A stretch of 64,000 nucleotides of DNA from Pontibacter beigongshangensis (GTDB lineage Bacteria > Bacteroidota > Bacteroidia > Cytophagales > Hymenobacteraceae). This document shows, in pieces, positions 44,250-52,894 of the stretch. The stretch lies in assembly GCF_014332515.1 (NCBI RefSeq), contig NZ_VFSD01000001.1, positions 62,001 through 126,000 of the forward strand, given 5' to 3'. A model generated the notes under the pieces. That model did not search any database and was not told the origin of the DNA. It saw only the letters and a program-made list of their open reading frames with translations. Position 1 is the stretch's first letter, and each line of letters starts with the position of its first letter. The position numbers were made by a program, and so were the translations under genes.

Positions 44250-45749
44250 CTACCTCAGCCTGTTCTTCCGCCAGTTAGAAACTGAAGCGGTTGCTATTGG
44301 CTCAGCTGCCGCGCCAGATGGCCGGGCCCGGGTCTGGAGCATGGCTGCCAGCGCAGCAGCAATCTCGTCGGCGCCCGTGTCCTCGGCTGGCTGCAGCGAT
44401 TCCGGTGTAAAGTAGCGCTCTATAAATTTGGTGTCGAACTTGCCCGAAACAAATGCCTCATGCTGCAGCACAAACTTTCCGAAGGGGAGCGTGGTTTGGA
44501 TGCCCGTTATTTCATACTCATCGATGGCGCGCAGCATTTTTTCGATGGCTTCTTTTCGGTCTTTGCCAAAAGTTACGAGCTTGGCGATCATGGGGTCGTA
44601 ATAGATCGGTATTTCCATGCCCTGCTCAAATCCGTCGTCTACACGCACGCCTAAACCCTGTGGGCGCTTGTAGGTCTGCAGCCGGCCAATGTCAGGCAGG
44701 AAGTTATTGGCCGGGTCTTCGGCATAAACCCGCAGCTCCAGTGCGTGGCCATTTATTTGCAGCTGTTCCTGGCTGAAAGGCAGGGTTTTGCCTTCTGCTA
44801 TATGAATCTGTTCTTTTACCAGGTCCAGGCCCGTGATCTGTTCCGATACCGGGTGCTCCACCTGCAGGCGGGTGTTCATCTCCAGAAAGTAAAAGTTCAT
44901 GTGCTCGTCGAGCAGGAACTCTACCGTGCCGGCTCCCACATAATCGCAGGCTTTGGCCACGCTTACGGCGCAGCGGCCCATCTCCTCGCGCAGGGCAGGA
45001 GTGAGCACGGCGGAGGGCGCTTCTTCTATTACTTTCTGGTGCCGGCGCTGGATGGAGCATTCCCGTTCAAACAGGTGCACAATATTGCCATGCGTATCTC
45101 CCAGCACCTGAATTTCGATGTGTCGGGGCGACCCGATGTATTTCTCTATGAAAACGGAGCCGTCGCCAAAGGCGGAGGTGGCCTCGCTGATGGCCATCTT
45201 CATCTGCTCCTCAAACAGGTCCACGCTTTCTACCACCCGCATACCTTTGCCGCCACCACCGGCACTGGCCTTGATCAGGATCGGGAACCCTACCTGCCGG
45301 GCAATCTTTTTGGCTTCTTCCACATCCGAAATGGCTTCTTCGGTGCCGGGCACCATGGGGATGTGGTATTTGGCCACGGCCGCCTTGGCGGCCAGTTTGC
45401 TGCCCATCAGCTCGATGGCCTCGGGCGAAGGGCCGATAAAAATAAAGCCGGCCTCCTGCACCTGCCGTGCAAAAACTGCATTTTCTGATAAGAAGCCATA
45501 GCCCGGGTGGATGGCATCTACCTGCAGCTGGCGGCAGACATCCAGGATCACATCGCCACGCAGGTACGACTCGCTCGATTTGGGTCCGCCTACGCACACC
45601 GCCTCATCGGCGTAGCGCACGTGCAGGGCGTTCCGGTCTGCCTCGCTGTAAATGGCCACCGTGCGGATACCCATTTCCTTTGCCGATCGCATCACGCGCA
45701 AAGCGATTTCGCCACGGTTTGCCACCAACAGCTTTTTTATCTTTTTCAT
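44250..45749 (-). CDS. accC: Biotin carboxylase subunit of an acyl-CoA carboxylase
   Basis: ATP-grasp enzyme that carboxylates biotin on a carrier protein, for acetyl-CoA or propionyl-CoA carboxylation. KKLLVANRGEIALRV opens the N-terminal domain, the glycine-rich ATP loop is ASAGGGGKGM at 161-170, HPGYGFLSEN is at 81-90, and the catalytic EMNTRLQVEH is at 290-299. The C-terminal tail after about residue 450 is Ala/Thr-rich and longer than in E. coli AccC. No biotin carrier or carboxyltransferase gene is adjacent. A TTG at 45776 would add nine residues; I prefer the ATG at 45749, which fits the family. Confidence 0.92.
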   Translation of the reverse strand: MKKIKKLLVANRGEIALRVMRSAKEMGIRTVAIYSEADRNALHVRYADEAVCVGGPKSSESYLRGDVILDVCRQLQVDAIHPGYGFLSENAVFARQVQEAGFIFIGPSPEAIELMGSKLAAKAAVAKYHIPMVPGTEEAISDVEEAKKIARQVGFPILIKASAGGGGKGMRVVESVDLFEEQMKMAISEATSAFGDGSVFIEKYIGSPRHIEIQVLGDTHGNIVHLFERECSIQRRHQKVIEEAPSAVLTPALREEMGRCAVSVAKACDYVGAGTVEFLLDEHMNFYFLEMNTRLQVEHPVSEQITGLDLVKEQIHIAEGKTLPFSQEQLQINGHALELRVYAEDPANNFLPDIGRLQTYKRPQGLGVRVDDGFEQGMEIPIYYDPMIAKLVTFGKDRKEAIEKMLRAIDEYEITGIQTTLPFGKFVLQHEAFVSGKFDTKFIERYFTPESLQPAEDTGADEIAAALAAMLQTRARPSGAAAEPIATASVSNWRKNRLR

Positions 45750-45843
45750 GCAGGAACTCTGGTTTTTCTTTTCCAAAGAAAAGGGAATGTTTTTAAACTA
45801 AAAAACAACTTTTTAAAATGCTATATATCATATTTTGATTAAA

Positions 45844-45874
45844 TTGTAAATCATGGTATAAAAGCGTAAATTTG
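45844..45874 (+). promoter_or_regulatory. Promoter of the serine palmitoyltransferase-like gene
   Basis: TTG at 45844-45846, a 20-base spacer, and TAAATTTG at 45867-45874, a full match to TAnnTTTG. It points away from the biotin carboxylase, so the two genes are divergently transcribed. Confidence 0.7.
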
Positions 45875-45966
45875 CACCGCTGGATTTTATAGTAAAAATA
45901 GAAGAGTACTATAGAAGGCATATTTTATAATCTGAAATTATCTGGATAACTAAATCATTACACAAG

Positions 45967-47205
45967 GTGGATTTATTTGAAAAGTTGTTGACCAACAGAG
46001 GTCCGTTAGGCAGCCACTCACATTATGCGCATGGCTATTTCACATTTCCGAAGCTGGAGGGAGAGATTGCCCCACGCATGAAGTTCAGGGGAAAAGATGT
46101 GTTGACCTGGAGTCTGAACAATTACCTGGGCCTGGCGAACCATCCGGAAGTACGGAAAGCAGACGCCGAGGCGGCAGCAGAGTGGGGTATGGCAACACCG
46201 ATGGGTGCCCGGATCATGTCTGGCAACACCAACCTGCACGAGAAACTGGAGGCAGAACTGGCGGATTTTGTAAGGAAGCCAGATGCCATGCTGCTCAATT
46301 TTGGTTACCAGGGTGTAATTTCAATTATTGATGCCTTAGTAGACCGGCACGATGTGATCGTGTATGATGCCGAGTCGCATGCCTGTATTATAGATGGTGT
46401 GCGCCTGCACCAAGGCAAGCGCTTTGTGTATGCCCACAACGACATGGACAACCTGAAAAAGCAGCTGGAGCGTGCCACACGCTGGACGGAGAACACAGGC
46501 GGTGCTATTCTGGTGATTACAGAAGGTGTTTTTGGCATGTCGGGTAACCTGGGCAGGCTGAAAGAGATCGTAGCCATGAAAGAACAGTTCAACTTCAGGC
46601 TGTTTATTGATGATGCGCACGGTTTTGGTACCATGGGTGCCACGGGTGCCGGTGCAGGCGAAGAGCTTGGCGTGCAGGATGGCATTGATATCTACTTCTC
46701 TACATTTGCCAAGTCTATGGCCAGCATCGGAGCTTTTGTTGCCTCTAACGAGCAGGTGGTAGAATACCTGCGCTATAACATGCGCTCCCAGATCTTTGCC
46801 AAGTCGCTCCCGATGCCGCTGGTGGTAGGTGCCCTGAAGCGCCTGGAGCTGCTGCGCACGCAGCCTGAGCTCAAAGCCAGACTGTGGGAAGTGGTGAACG
46901 CGCTGCAATCCGGTCTGCGCGAAAAAGGCTTTAACATCGGTACCACGGAGTCGCCGGTTACGCCTGTTTTCCTGAACGGCCAGATTCCGGATGCCACCCA
47001 GCTTACGCTGGACCTGCGTGAGAACTACAGCATTTTCTGCTCCATAGTAGTGTACCCGGTAGTGCCGAAAGATGTGATCATGCTGCGCCTGATCCCGACT
47101 GCCAGCCACACCCTGGAGGACGTAAAAGAGACAATCGCCGCCTTCGAGAAAATTGCATCTAAATTGGACAAGGGTCTTTACTCAAAGTCTACAGTTACCG
47201 CCTAG
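45967..47205 (+). CDS. Serine palmitoyltransferase-like alpha-oxoamine synthase
   Basis: 412-residue PLP enzyme of the family that condenses an acyl-CoA with an amino acid. LNNYLGLANHP, the cofactor-binding DDAHGFGTMG, and the Schiff-base lysine K249 in FSTFAKSMASIG are present. In Bacteroidota close relatives make 3-ketosphinganine from serine for sphingolipids, or use cysteate for sulfonolipids (capnine); KBL-type threonine metabolism is less likely given this N-terminus. The start is GTG at 45967, with a good promoter about 93 bases upstream. The downstream neighbour is a histone H1-like gene. Confidence 0.87.
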   Translation: MDLFEKLLTNRGPLGSHSHYAHGYFTFPKLEGEIAPRMKFRGKDVLTWSLNNYLGLANHPEVRKADAEAAAEWGMATPMGARIMSGNTNLHEKLEAELADFVRKPDAMLLNFGYQGVISIIDALVDRHDVIVYDAESHACIIDGVRLHQGKRFVYAHNDMDNLKKQLERATRWTENTGGAILVITEGVFGMSGNLGRLKEIVAMKEQFNFRLFIDDAHGFGTMGATGAGAGEELGVQDGIDIYFSTFAKSMASIGAFVASNEQVVEYLRYNMRSQIFAKSLPMPLVVGALKRLELLRTQPELKARLWEVVNALQSGLREKGFNIGTTESPVTPVFLNGQIPDATQLTLDLRENYSIFCSIVVYPVVPKDVIMLRLIPTASHTLEDVKETIAAFEKIASKLDKGLYSKSTVTA

Positions 47206-47311
47206 GTAGCCAAAATCGCATATATTAAAAATTCGTAATTTTTGCTTGTTATCATTTAATTAGTATATTGGAGCGATAAAACAAAATGTTTAACTCAAAC
47301 TAAAAGCTCAC

Positions 47312-47500
47312 ATGAATAACAACTTCAGCAAACTGAAAGACTTGGTAATGTCTCTGGAATCGGACTTCGAGAAGTTTTACGACAAGAATAATGCGGCTGC
47401 CGGTACACGTGTACGTAAAGGCATGCAGGATCTGAAAAACCTGGCACAGGACATTCGTAAAGAGGTGCAGGACATGAAGAACTCATCTGAGGCTAAATAA
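47312..47500 (+). CDS. Histone H1-like small DNA-binding protein
   Basis: 62 residues beginning FSKLKDLVMSLESDFEKFY, the characteristic start of the Hc1/histone H1-like family of Bacteroidota, with an acidic then lysine-containing helical body (VRKGMQDLKNLAQDIRKEV). It lacks the long lysine/alanine tail of chlamydial Hc1, which is usual in this group. A nucleoid role is inferred from the family. It is followed by a strong bidirectional terminator shared with tyrS. Confidence 0.87.
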   Translation: MNNNFSKLKDLVMSLESDFEKFYDKNNAAAGTRVRKGMQDLKNLAQDIRKEVQDMKNSSEAK

Positions 47501-47520
47501 GCAGCAGATCAATTTAATAC

Positions 47521-47562
47521 ACAACAAAAAAGGTGCCTCGAAAGAGTCACCTTTTTTGTTGT
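47521..47562. terminator. Bidirectional terminator between the H1-like gene and tyrS
   Basis: ACAACAAAAAAGGTG and CACCTTTTTTGTTGT make a perfect 15-bp stem around a 12-base loop. A T run is present in either direction, serving the + H1-like gene and the - tyrS gene. Confidence 0.9.
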
Positions 47563-47579
47563 AATACACTGTAAATCAG

Positions 47580-48884
47580 TTATATTACAGAAATGAGGAA
47601 ATAGTTTTTCTTCCCTTTCTGCACCACCAGGTATTTCTGCTGCAGCAGATCGAATGCTATCGGCTCGTCCGGGCCCTGCACCTTCTGGCGGTTAATGCTC
47701 ACGCCACCGTTCTTGATCATCTTCTTGGCCTCACCCTTAGAGCCGAACACCTGCCCGCCAGTTACCTCAGAGAGCAAATCGCTCACGGTAGGCACCTGGT
47801 TGTAGGTGGCACGGTCGATCTGCACCTGGGGCACCCCCTCGAACACCGACAGCAAAACATCCTCCCGGAGGCCCTGAAGCGTCTCCAGATCTCCTTTTCC
47901 AAATAAAATTTCAGAGGCATCTACGGCCGCGCGGTACTCTTCTTCGGAGTGTACCCGAATAGTAACATCCTTAGCCAGGGCTTTTTGTAATACACGCAGG
48001 TGCGGTGCCTGCTTATGCTCCTCCGTAATGGCTTCGATTTCCTCTTTTGGCAGGAGCGTGTACACCTTTATCAGCTTCTCGGCCTCCTCGTCAGAGAGGT
48101 TGAGCCAAAACTGGTAGAACTTGTACGGCGAGGTCATGTTGGGGTCGAGCCACACGTTGCCGCCCTCCGATTTGCCAAACTTGGTGCCGTCTGATTTAGT
48201 AACCAGTTTGCCCACCAGCGCAAAGGCTTTGCCGCCATCCATGCGCCGGATAAGCTCGGTGCCGGAGGTGATGTTTCCCCACTGATCGGAGGCGCCCATC
48301 TGCAGGCGCACGTTTTTGTGCTTGTAGAGATGGTAGAAGTCGTAGCCCTGGATGAGCTGGTAGGAGAACTCGGTAAAGGAGAGGCCTTCGGTGCGGTCGC
48401 CCTCTTCGTCGGCTGTGATGCGCTTCTTTACAGAGTCTTTTGCCATCATATAGTTCACGGTTAGGTGCTTGCCCACCTCACGCAGGAAACCCAGGAAGCT
48501 GAACTCCTTAAACCAGTCGTAGTTGTTTACTATTTCAGCAGAGTTCTCGCCACTATCAAAGTTCAGAAACTTCTCGAGTTGCCGTTTTATGCCTTCCTGG
48601 TTGGCGCGCAGCGTGTCTTCGGAAAGCAGGTTGCGCTCCGCCGATTTGCCGGACGGGTCGCCGATCATACCGGTGGCACCACCCACCAGAGCCACCGGCT
48701 TATGGCCGGCGCGCTGCAACTGCACCAGGAGCATGATCGTGGCCAGGTTGCCGATGTGCAACGACTCGGCAGTTGGGTCAAAACCGATATAACCCGTAGT
48801 CATGCCGGAGGCCAGCTGTTCTTCTGTGCCCGGCATGAAATCGTGGAGCATGCCTCTCCATCTTAATTCTTCAATCAGATTCAT
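47580..48884 (-). CDS. tyrS: Tyrosyl-tRNA synthetase
   Basis: 434-residue class I synthetase that charges tRNA-Tyr. The HIGH-like motif is HIGN at 43-46 in [10 protein letters not shown], the KMSKS-like motif is KFGKS at 235-239, and [12 protein letters not shown] with MGASDQWGN forms the tyrosine site. A C-terminal S4 RNA-binding domain occupies about 355-420. Length is normal. On the - strand a TATCTTTG (48917-48910) lies 26 bases before the start and is a good -7 element. Confidence 0.97.
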   Translation of the reverse strand: MNLIEELRWRGMLHDFMPGTEEQLASGMTTGYIGFDPTAESLHIGNLATIMLLVQLQRAGHKPVALVGGATGMIGDPSGKSAERNLLSEDTLRANQEGIKRQLEKFLNFDSGENSAEIVNNYDWFKEFSFLGFLREVGKHLTVNYMMAKDSVKKRITADEEGDRTEGLSFTEFSYQLIQGYDFYHLYKHKNVRLQMGASDQWGNITSGTELIRRMDGGKAFALVGKLVTKSDGTKFGKSEGGNVWLDPNMTSPYKFYQFWLNLSDEEAEKLIKVYTLLPKEEIEAITEEHKQAPHLRVLQKALAKDVTIRVHSEEEYRAAVDASEILFGKGDLETLQGLREDVLLSVFEGVPQVQIDRATYNQVPTVSDLLSEVTGGQVFGSKGEAKKMIKNGGVSINRQKVQGPDEPIAFDLLQQKYLVVQKGKKNYFLISVI

Positions 48885-48909
48885 GTAGCCTGTGTCATCT
48901 ATTTGAGAG

Positions 48910-48917
48910 CAAAGATA
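48910..48917 (-). promoter_or_regulatory. -7 element of tyrS
   Basis: On the - strand TATCTTTG, a full match to TAnnTTTG; no TTG found at the upstream spacing. Confidence 0.5.
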
Positions 48918-49144
48918 AAAAAGAGTTGGGAGTTTGGCGTTTAAAATACAGAATCAGCTATTTAATGTGCTAATGGTTTAATGTGCTGATGTGCTAATTA
49001 GGGCAATTGCTGAATTGTTAAATAGCTAAATGGTTTAATGGTTGATCTGGAGATGGGAAGATTCTGAAAATTGAGGATGAAACTATCTTTGCTGGGAAGC
49101 TATTGCAACGGTTTGTATTGAAAAAACCGAAGTTTATAGTCCTG

Positions 49145-49437
49145 GCGCTGGTGCGAGCTTGTAGCTCGTATCCTTCTTTCACTTTCATCAATGGTTACCA
49201 CAGGCCAGGCCGGAAGTACCTGATATGAAAAATTTGAATTACCATTATGAAGCTGAGTGCATTCAGTTATATCCCGTCAGATAAAAGCCAGATCAGCAGC
49301 ATCAGCAGATGGAGTAAGCTCTGGAGGGCTTTTTTGATTAGAATAATTTGTGAATACAGCCTGTTTCTTCTGCTCCATCTGCCCTGACAATACTTACTCT
49401 GATGCACTTAGTACGAGTTACAAGCTCGCACCAGCGC
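49145..49437. repeat. REP-like inverted pair, 293 bp
   Basis: The left end at 49145-49170 (GCGCTGGTGCGAGCTTG onward) and right end at 49412-49437 are inverted copies matching at 25 of 26 bases, and both match the ends of 32127-32271. The interior is unrelated to that of the first element except for a dispersed repeat copy at 49319-49349. This pattern suggests conserved ends with variable content. Confidence 0.72.
49319..49349 (+). repeat. Dispersed repeat copy inside the REP-like pair
   Basis: CTCTGGAGGGC, TTTTTTG and ATTAGAATAATTT. Confidence 0.68.
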
Positions 49438-49572
49438 AGGGGCTATTGACCAGGCTGTTGGAGTATTTCCGAAATAAAAGTATTTAAGGATAGTGAAAAA
49501 TGGCTCTATAGCTGTAATCAGAGCAGATTTACCATAATTTCTAATTTTGAATTTTTAATTTGACAAAGCCCC

Positions 49573-52281
49573 TCACGCCTCTTTTCTTAACTTCTTTCTC
49601 CGGAGCCATTTTTCCAGCTCCACAATAAAATACATGACCACACCCGCTGCCAGTATCCGGAGCCAGCTCATGAGCGGGATAGGGGCGGTTCCGAAAAGTG
49701 AGTTCATGAGCGGCACATAAATGAAGGCCAGCTGCAGGAGCAGCATAGCACCGATACCGTAAAAGATCCAGGGGTTGGAGAAAAAGCCTGACGGAAAGAA
49801 GGGGTACCTGAGGGAGCGGCAGTTGAAGAGGTAAAACGACTGCAGTACAATAAATACGGTACTGGCGGCTGCCCTGGCCTGATCCAGCGAGGCGCCCGCC
49901 TCATCGAGTTCGTAATGAAAGAGGCCATACGTGGCGATGAGCAGGAGGGAGCCAACCAGCAGCGTCCGGAAGATCAGGCTTTTGGTGAGAATGGGTTTGT
50001 CGTGCTTGCGGGGTGGGCGCTCCATTATTCCTTTCTCCTGTGGCTCAAACGAGAGCGCGAGCCCTAACAGAATGGCAGTGGTCATGTTTATCCAGAGAAT
50101 CTGCACGGGAGTGATCGGCAGCACCGTGCCGGCAATCACGGCCGTTAAAATAACCAGCCCCTCGCTCAGGTTGGTAGGGATAGTCCAGACAATAAATTTG
50201 GTGAGGTTGTCGAACACGTTCCGGCCTTCTTCCACGGCTTTTTCTATGGAGGTGAAGTTGTCGTTCGTGAGTACCATGTCGGAGGCGTCCTTGGCTACAT
50301 CGGTGCCGGTAATGCCCATGGCAATGCCGATATTGGCCTGCTTCAGGGCTGGAGCGTCGTTTACGCCGTCGCCGGTCATGGCCACAATGTGGTTTCTGGA
50401 CTGCAGGGCCTTTACCAGCCGCAGCTTCTGGTCGGGCGACACCCGGGCGAAAACTGCCGTGTTCTCAGCTACATCCGTAATGTCAGCATCGCTTACTTTT
50501 GCCAGTTCCCGGCCTGTCATGGCCACAAGCCTGCCGTTTTCCTCTCTTCCTTTTAAACCGATCTGAGCGGCAATGGTGGAGGCCGTGAGCGCGTGGTCGC
50601 CGGTTATCATTTTAACGGTAATTCCAGCCCGCTGGCACATGGCCACGGCATGCTTCACTGCTTCGCGGGGAGGGTCGATCATGCCCTGCAGCCCCAGGAA
50701 GGTGAGGCCATGCGCCACATCATCATGCGACACATCTGTTTTGTCCGTATCCAAACAGGCAAAGGCCAGAACCCGCAGCCCTTCTGAAGCCAGCTCATCC
50801 GAAATTTCCTGGATGTCATTTTTTCTGAATTCCACTTCCTGCCCCTCCGCATCGAGCAGGGTGCCGCACCTTTCGGCAATCGCCTCCAGCGATCCCTTTA
50901 CATATACCTTGTTATTGCCGTTGCTGGCATGGAGGGTGGCCATATATTTATACTCTGATTCAAAAGGGATCGTGTCGAGGCGTTTAAACTCCTGCTCTAA
51001 CTTCCCCTTCTCAAATCCTGCTTTATGGGCCGACACCAGCAGGGCGCCTTCTGTAGGGTCTCCTTCCACAGTAGTCTGCCCGTTTTTCATTTTTAAAACC
51101 GAATCGTTGCAGAGTAGCCCGTTTAGCAGGAGCTCCCGCAGCGTTGGGTGCTCCTCCAGGTTCACCTCCTGGTCGTGCTGCCTGATTTCGCCCTCAGGTT
51201 CGTAGCCTTGCCCGCCCACCTCGTAGGTTTGTCCGCCAGCCATGATCCTTTTAACCGTCATCTGGTTTTCCGTGAGGGTGCCGGTTTTGTCGGAACAGAT
51301 CACGGTGGTGCTGCCCAGGGTCTCAACAGCGGTAAGTTTGCGGATAATGGCTTTTTTGGCTGCCATTTTAGAAACGCCCAGCGATAGAATGATGGTAATG
51401 GCGGCTGGTAAACCTTCCGGTATGGCACCTACTGCCAGAGCGACAGCTGCCATAAAGATCTCGGTAAACTCCTGCCCCCGCACCAGACCGATCGCAATGC
51501 AGAGGGCTGACAGGCCCAGGATGGCGTACAGCAGAATCTGGCTGAAATGAGAGATTTGTTTGGTCAGGGGAGTTTCCAGGTCCACGGCGCTGGAGATAGA
51601 CTCCGATATCTTGCCTACTTCGGTGGTATCGCCGGTGGCGATGACCACCCCTTTGCCAGTGCCAAAGGTAACGCTGGTGGTGGCATAAGCCAGGCTTACT
51701 CTGTCGCCGAGCACGGTGTCTGCCTCTACGGCTGCCTGGCTTTTCTCTGTCGCTACCGACTCTCCAGTCAGTGCCGACTCATCTACCTTCAGGCTCTTGA
51801 CCTCCACCAACCGAAGATCTGCCGGCACCCTGTCGCCGGACTTCAGCAGCACGACATCGCCGGGCACCAGCTCTTCAGCGTCAATTTTCAGCTTTCTGCC
51901 GTTCCGCACCAGCTGCGTCTCCGTTTTCAGTTCCTTCGACAGTGCATTGATGGCTTGTTTGGCTTTGGATTCCTGCACATAGCCCACAATGGCATTGATA
52001 ATGACCACCGCGAAAATAACGGAAGAATCGATGTACTCCCGCAGAAATAAGGTGATAAAGGCGGCGGCCAGCAGGATGTAGATAAGCGGCTGATGAAACT
52101 GCAGCAGAAACAACATTAAATCAGACTGCTCCTTTTTCTGGGTAAACAAGTTGCGGCCAAACTTTTCCAGGCGGTTTTTCGCTTCTTCCTCCGTCAGGCC
52201 CAGTTCGGCGTCTGTTTCAAGTTGCGCGATCACATCCTGTTGCGCCAGGGAGTGCCAGTCTTTTTGAGGTAGTTCCTGCAT
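49573..52281 (-). CDS. P-type cation ATPase (calcium-transporting, PMCA/SERCA-like)
   Basis: 902-residue P2-type ATPase. It has the N-terminal cation ATPase domain, the actuator loop with LTGES, the phosphorylated aspartate D331 in SDKTGTLTENQ, and TGDGVNDAPALK near the hinge. PEGLPAAITIIL supplies the transmembrane proline-containing site seen in calcium and Na/K pumps. About ten membrane segments are visible, six after the catalytic domain. Likely substrate is Ca2+, though Mn2+ or Na+ cannot be excluded. It is monocistronic, with repeat-rich spacers on both sides. Confidence 0.92.
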   Translation of the reverse strand: MQELPQKDWHSLAQQDVIAQLETDAELGLTEEEAKNRLEKFGRNLFTQKKEQSDLMLFLLQFHQPLIYILLAAAFITLFLREYIDSSVIFAVVIINAIVGYVQESKAKQAINALSKELKTETQLVRNGRKLKIDAEELVPGDVVLLKSGDRVPADLRLVEVKSLKVDESALTGESVATEKSQAAVEADTVLGDRVSLAYATTSVTFGTGKGVVIATGDTTEVGKISESISSAVDLETPLTKQISHFSQILLYAILGLSALCIAIGLVRGQEFTEIFMAAVALAVGAIPEGLPAAITIILSLGVSKMAAKKAIIRKLTAVETLGSTTVICSDKTGTLTENQMTVKRIMAGGQTYEVGGQGYEPEGEIRQHDQEVNLEEHPTLRELLLNGLLCNDSVLKMKNGQTTVEGDPTEGALLVSAHKAGFEKGKLEQEFKRLDTIPFESEYKYMATLHASNGNNKVYVKGSLEAIAERCGTLLDAEGQEVEFRKNDIQEISDELASEGLRVLAFACLDTDKTDVSHDDVAHGLTFLGLQGMIDPPREAVKHAVAMCQRAGITVKMITGDHALTASTIAAQIGLKGREENGRLVAMTGRELAKVSDADITDVAENTAVFARVSPDQKLRLVKALQSRNHIVAMTGDGVNDAPALKQANIGIAMGITGTDVAKDASDMVLTNDNFTSIEKAVEEGRNVFDNLTKFIVWTIPTNLSEGLVILTAVIAGTVLPITPVQILWINMTTAILLGLALSFEPQEKGIMERPPRKHDKPILTKSLIFRTLLVGSLLLIATYGLFHYELDEAGASLDQARAAASTVFIVLQSFYLFNCRSLRYPFFPSGFFSNPWIFYGIGAMLLLQLAFIYVPLMNSLFGTAPIPLMSWLRILAAGVVMYFIVELEKWLRRKKLRKEA

Positions 52282-52515
52282 ACTTTTATAATTGGGAATT
52301 GGAGAGCGGTTGGTTTATAGTTGGTACAAGATACTCGATCTTTTCAAAAGACAATGCTCCTTGGTTTAATCTTTAAAGCCTTCCGCTGGCATGGTCCGAA
52401 ACGGATGCTTCAGATGTGGCATTACGGCAGATCAGCAGGAAAGTTAATGAGTTGGATGGTGGCCGCAGCACATCTGTTATCTCCGGCAGGCAGGGTGCAG
52501 CGGCGGCAGAAAGGG

Positions 52516-52545
52516 CTCCGGAGGGGCGTTTTGATTAGAATAATT
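52516..52545 (+). repeat. Dispersed repeat copy
   Basis: CTCCGGAGGGGCG, TTTTG and ATTAGAATAATT, preceded by GGCGGCAGAAAGGG. Confidence 0.7.
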
Positions 52546-52733
52546 TATTTAGTGTGCCACTAGATCAGCGTGCCGATGTGCTGATTTTTCAATGGTTAGT
52601 TGCTGATGGTTTACCAGGTAATAGCAAGATAAGTAATTTTGCAAAGGCAAAGCCCAGACAGATACCATATACCCAATAAACCAGTCCCCTTAGCTACTAT
52701 TGCTTAACTTAAAACTTTAATGTACGGTTCTTT

Positions 52734-52765
52734 TTATCGGCAGGTCCATCAGGTTCTGCCGATAA
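52734..52765. terminator. Hairpin upstream of holA
   Basis: TTATCGGCAG (52734-52743) pairs with CTGCCGATAA (52756-52765), loop of 12, followed by TTTAG. It may be a remnant terminator or a regulatory stem. Confidence 0.45.
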
Positions 52766-52894
52766 TTTAGAATTCGAAATTAATCCGGAAGCCTTACCTT
52801 TACAGGGTTTTTGGGCCAACTACTGGCACATACTTTGAGATGGCGGAACAGGTAGAACAGCCGGCCATTTTTACCACAACCAACAGCACCCGAT

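Larger units (their letters stand above)
48918..49572 (+). other. Gene-free spacer with REP-like pair and low-complexity words
   Basis: About 650 bases between tyrS and the ATPase gene. From 48958 to about 49045 it consists of degenerate words such as TTTAATGTGCTAATGG and TGTTAAATAGCTAAATGG. The inverted pair 49145-49437 follows, with a dispersed repeat copy inside it. No gene is seen. Confidence 0.6.
52282..52894 (+). other. Gene-free spacer upstream of holA
   Basis: 613 bases between divergent genes. It holds a + dispersed repeat copy at 52516-52545, low-complexity words near 52550-52610, and a hairpin at 52734-52765. A TACCTTTA at 52795-52802 is a possible -7 element for holA. A short open frame at 52321-52563 is unsupported. 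Confidence 0.55.

Noticed and set aside
44745..45488. 247-residue + strand frame inside the biotin carboxylase gene
   Set aside because: Antisense shadow; composition is non-protein-like and the biotin carboxylase motifs on the other strand are unambiguous.
46336..47109. 257-residue - strand frame inside the serine palmitoyltransferase-like gene
   Set aside because: Antisense shadow of a gene with a clear promoter and catalytic residues.
49931..51205. Two long + strand frames (211 and 210 residues) inside the cation ATPase gene
   Set aside because: Serine-rich antisense shadows of the P-type ATPase, with no recognisable domain.
52321..52563. 80-residue + frame upstream of holA
   Set aside because: Includes a dispersed repeat copy in its 3' half, is rich in Arg/Trp/Met and has no family resemblance; treated as non-coding.
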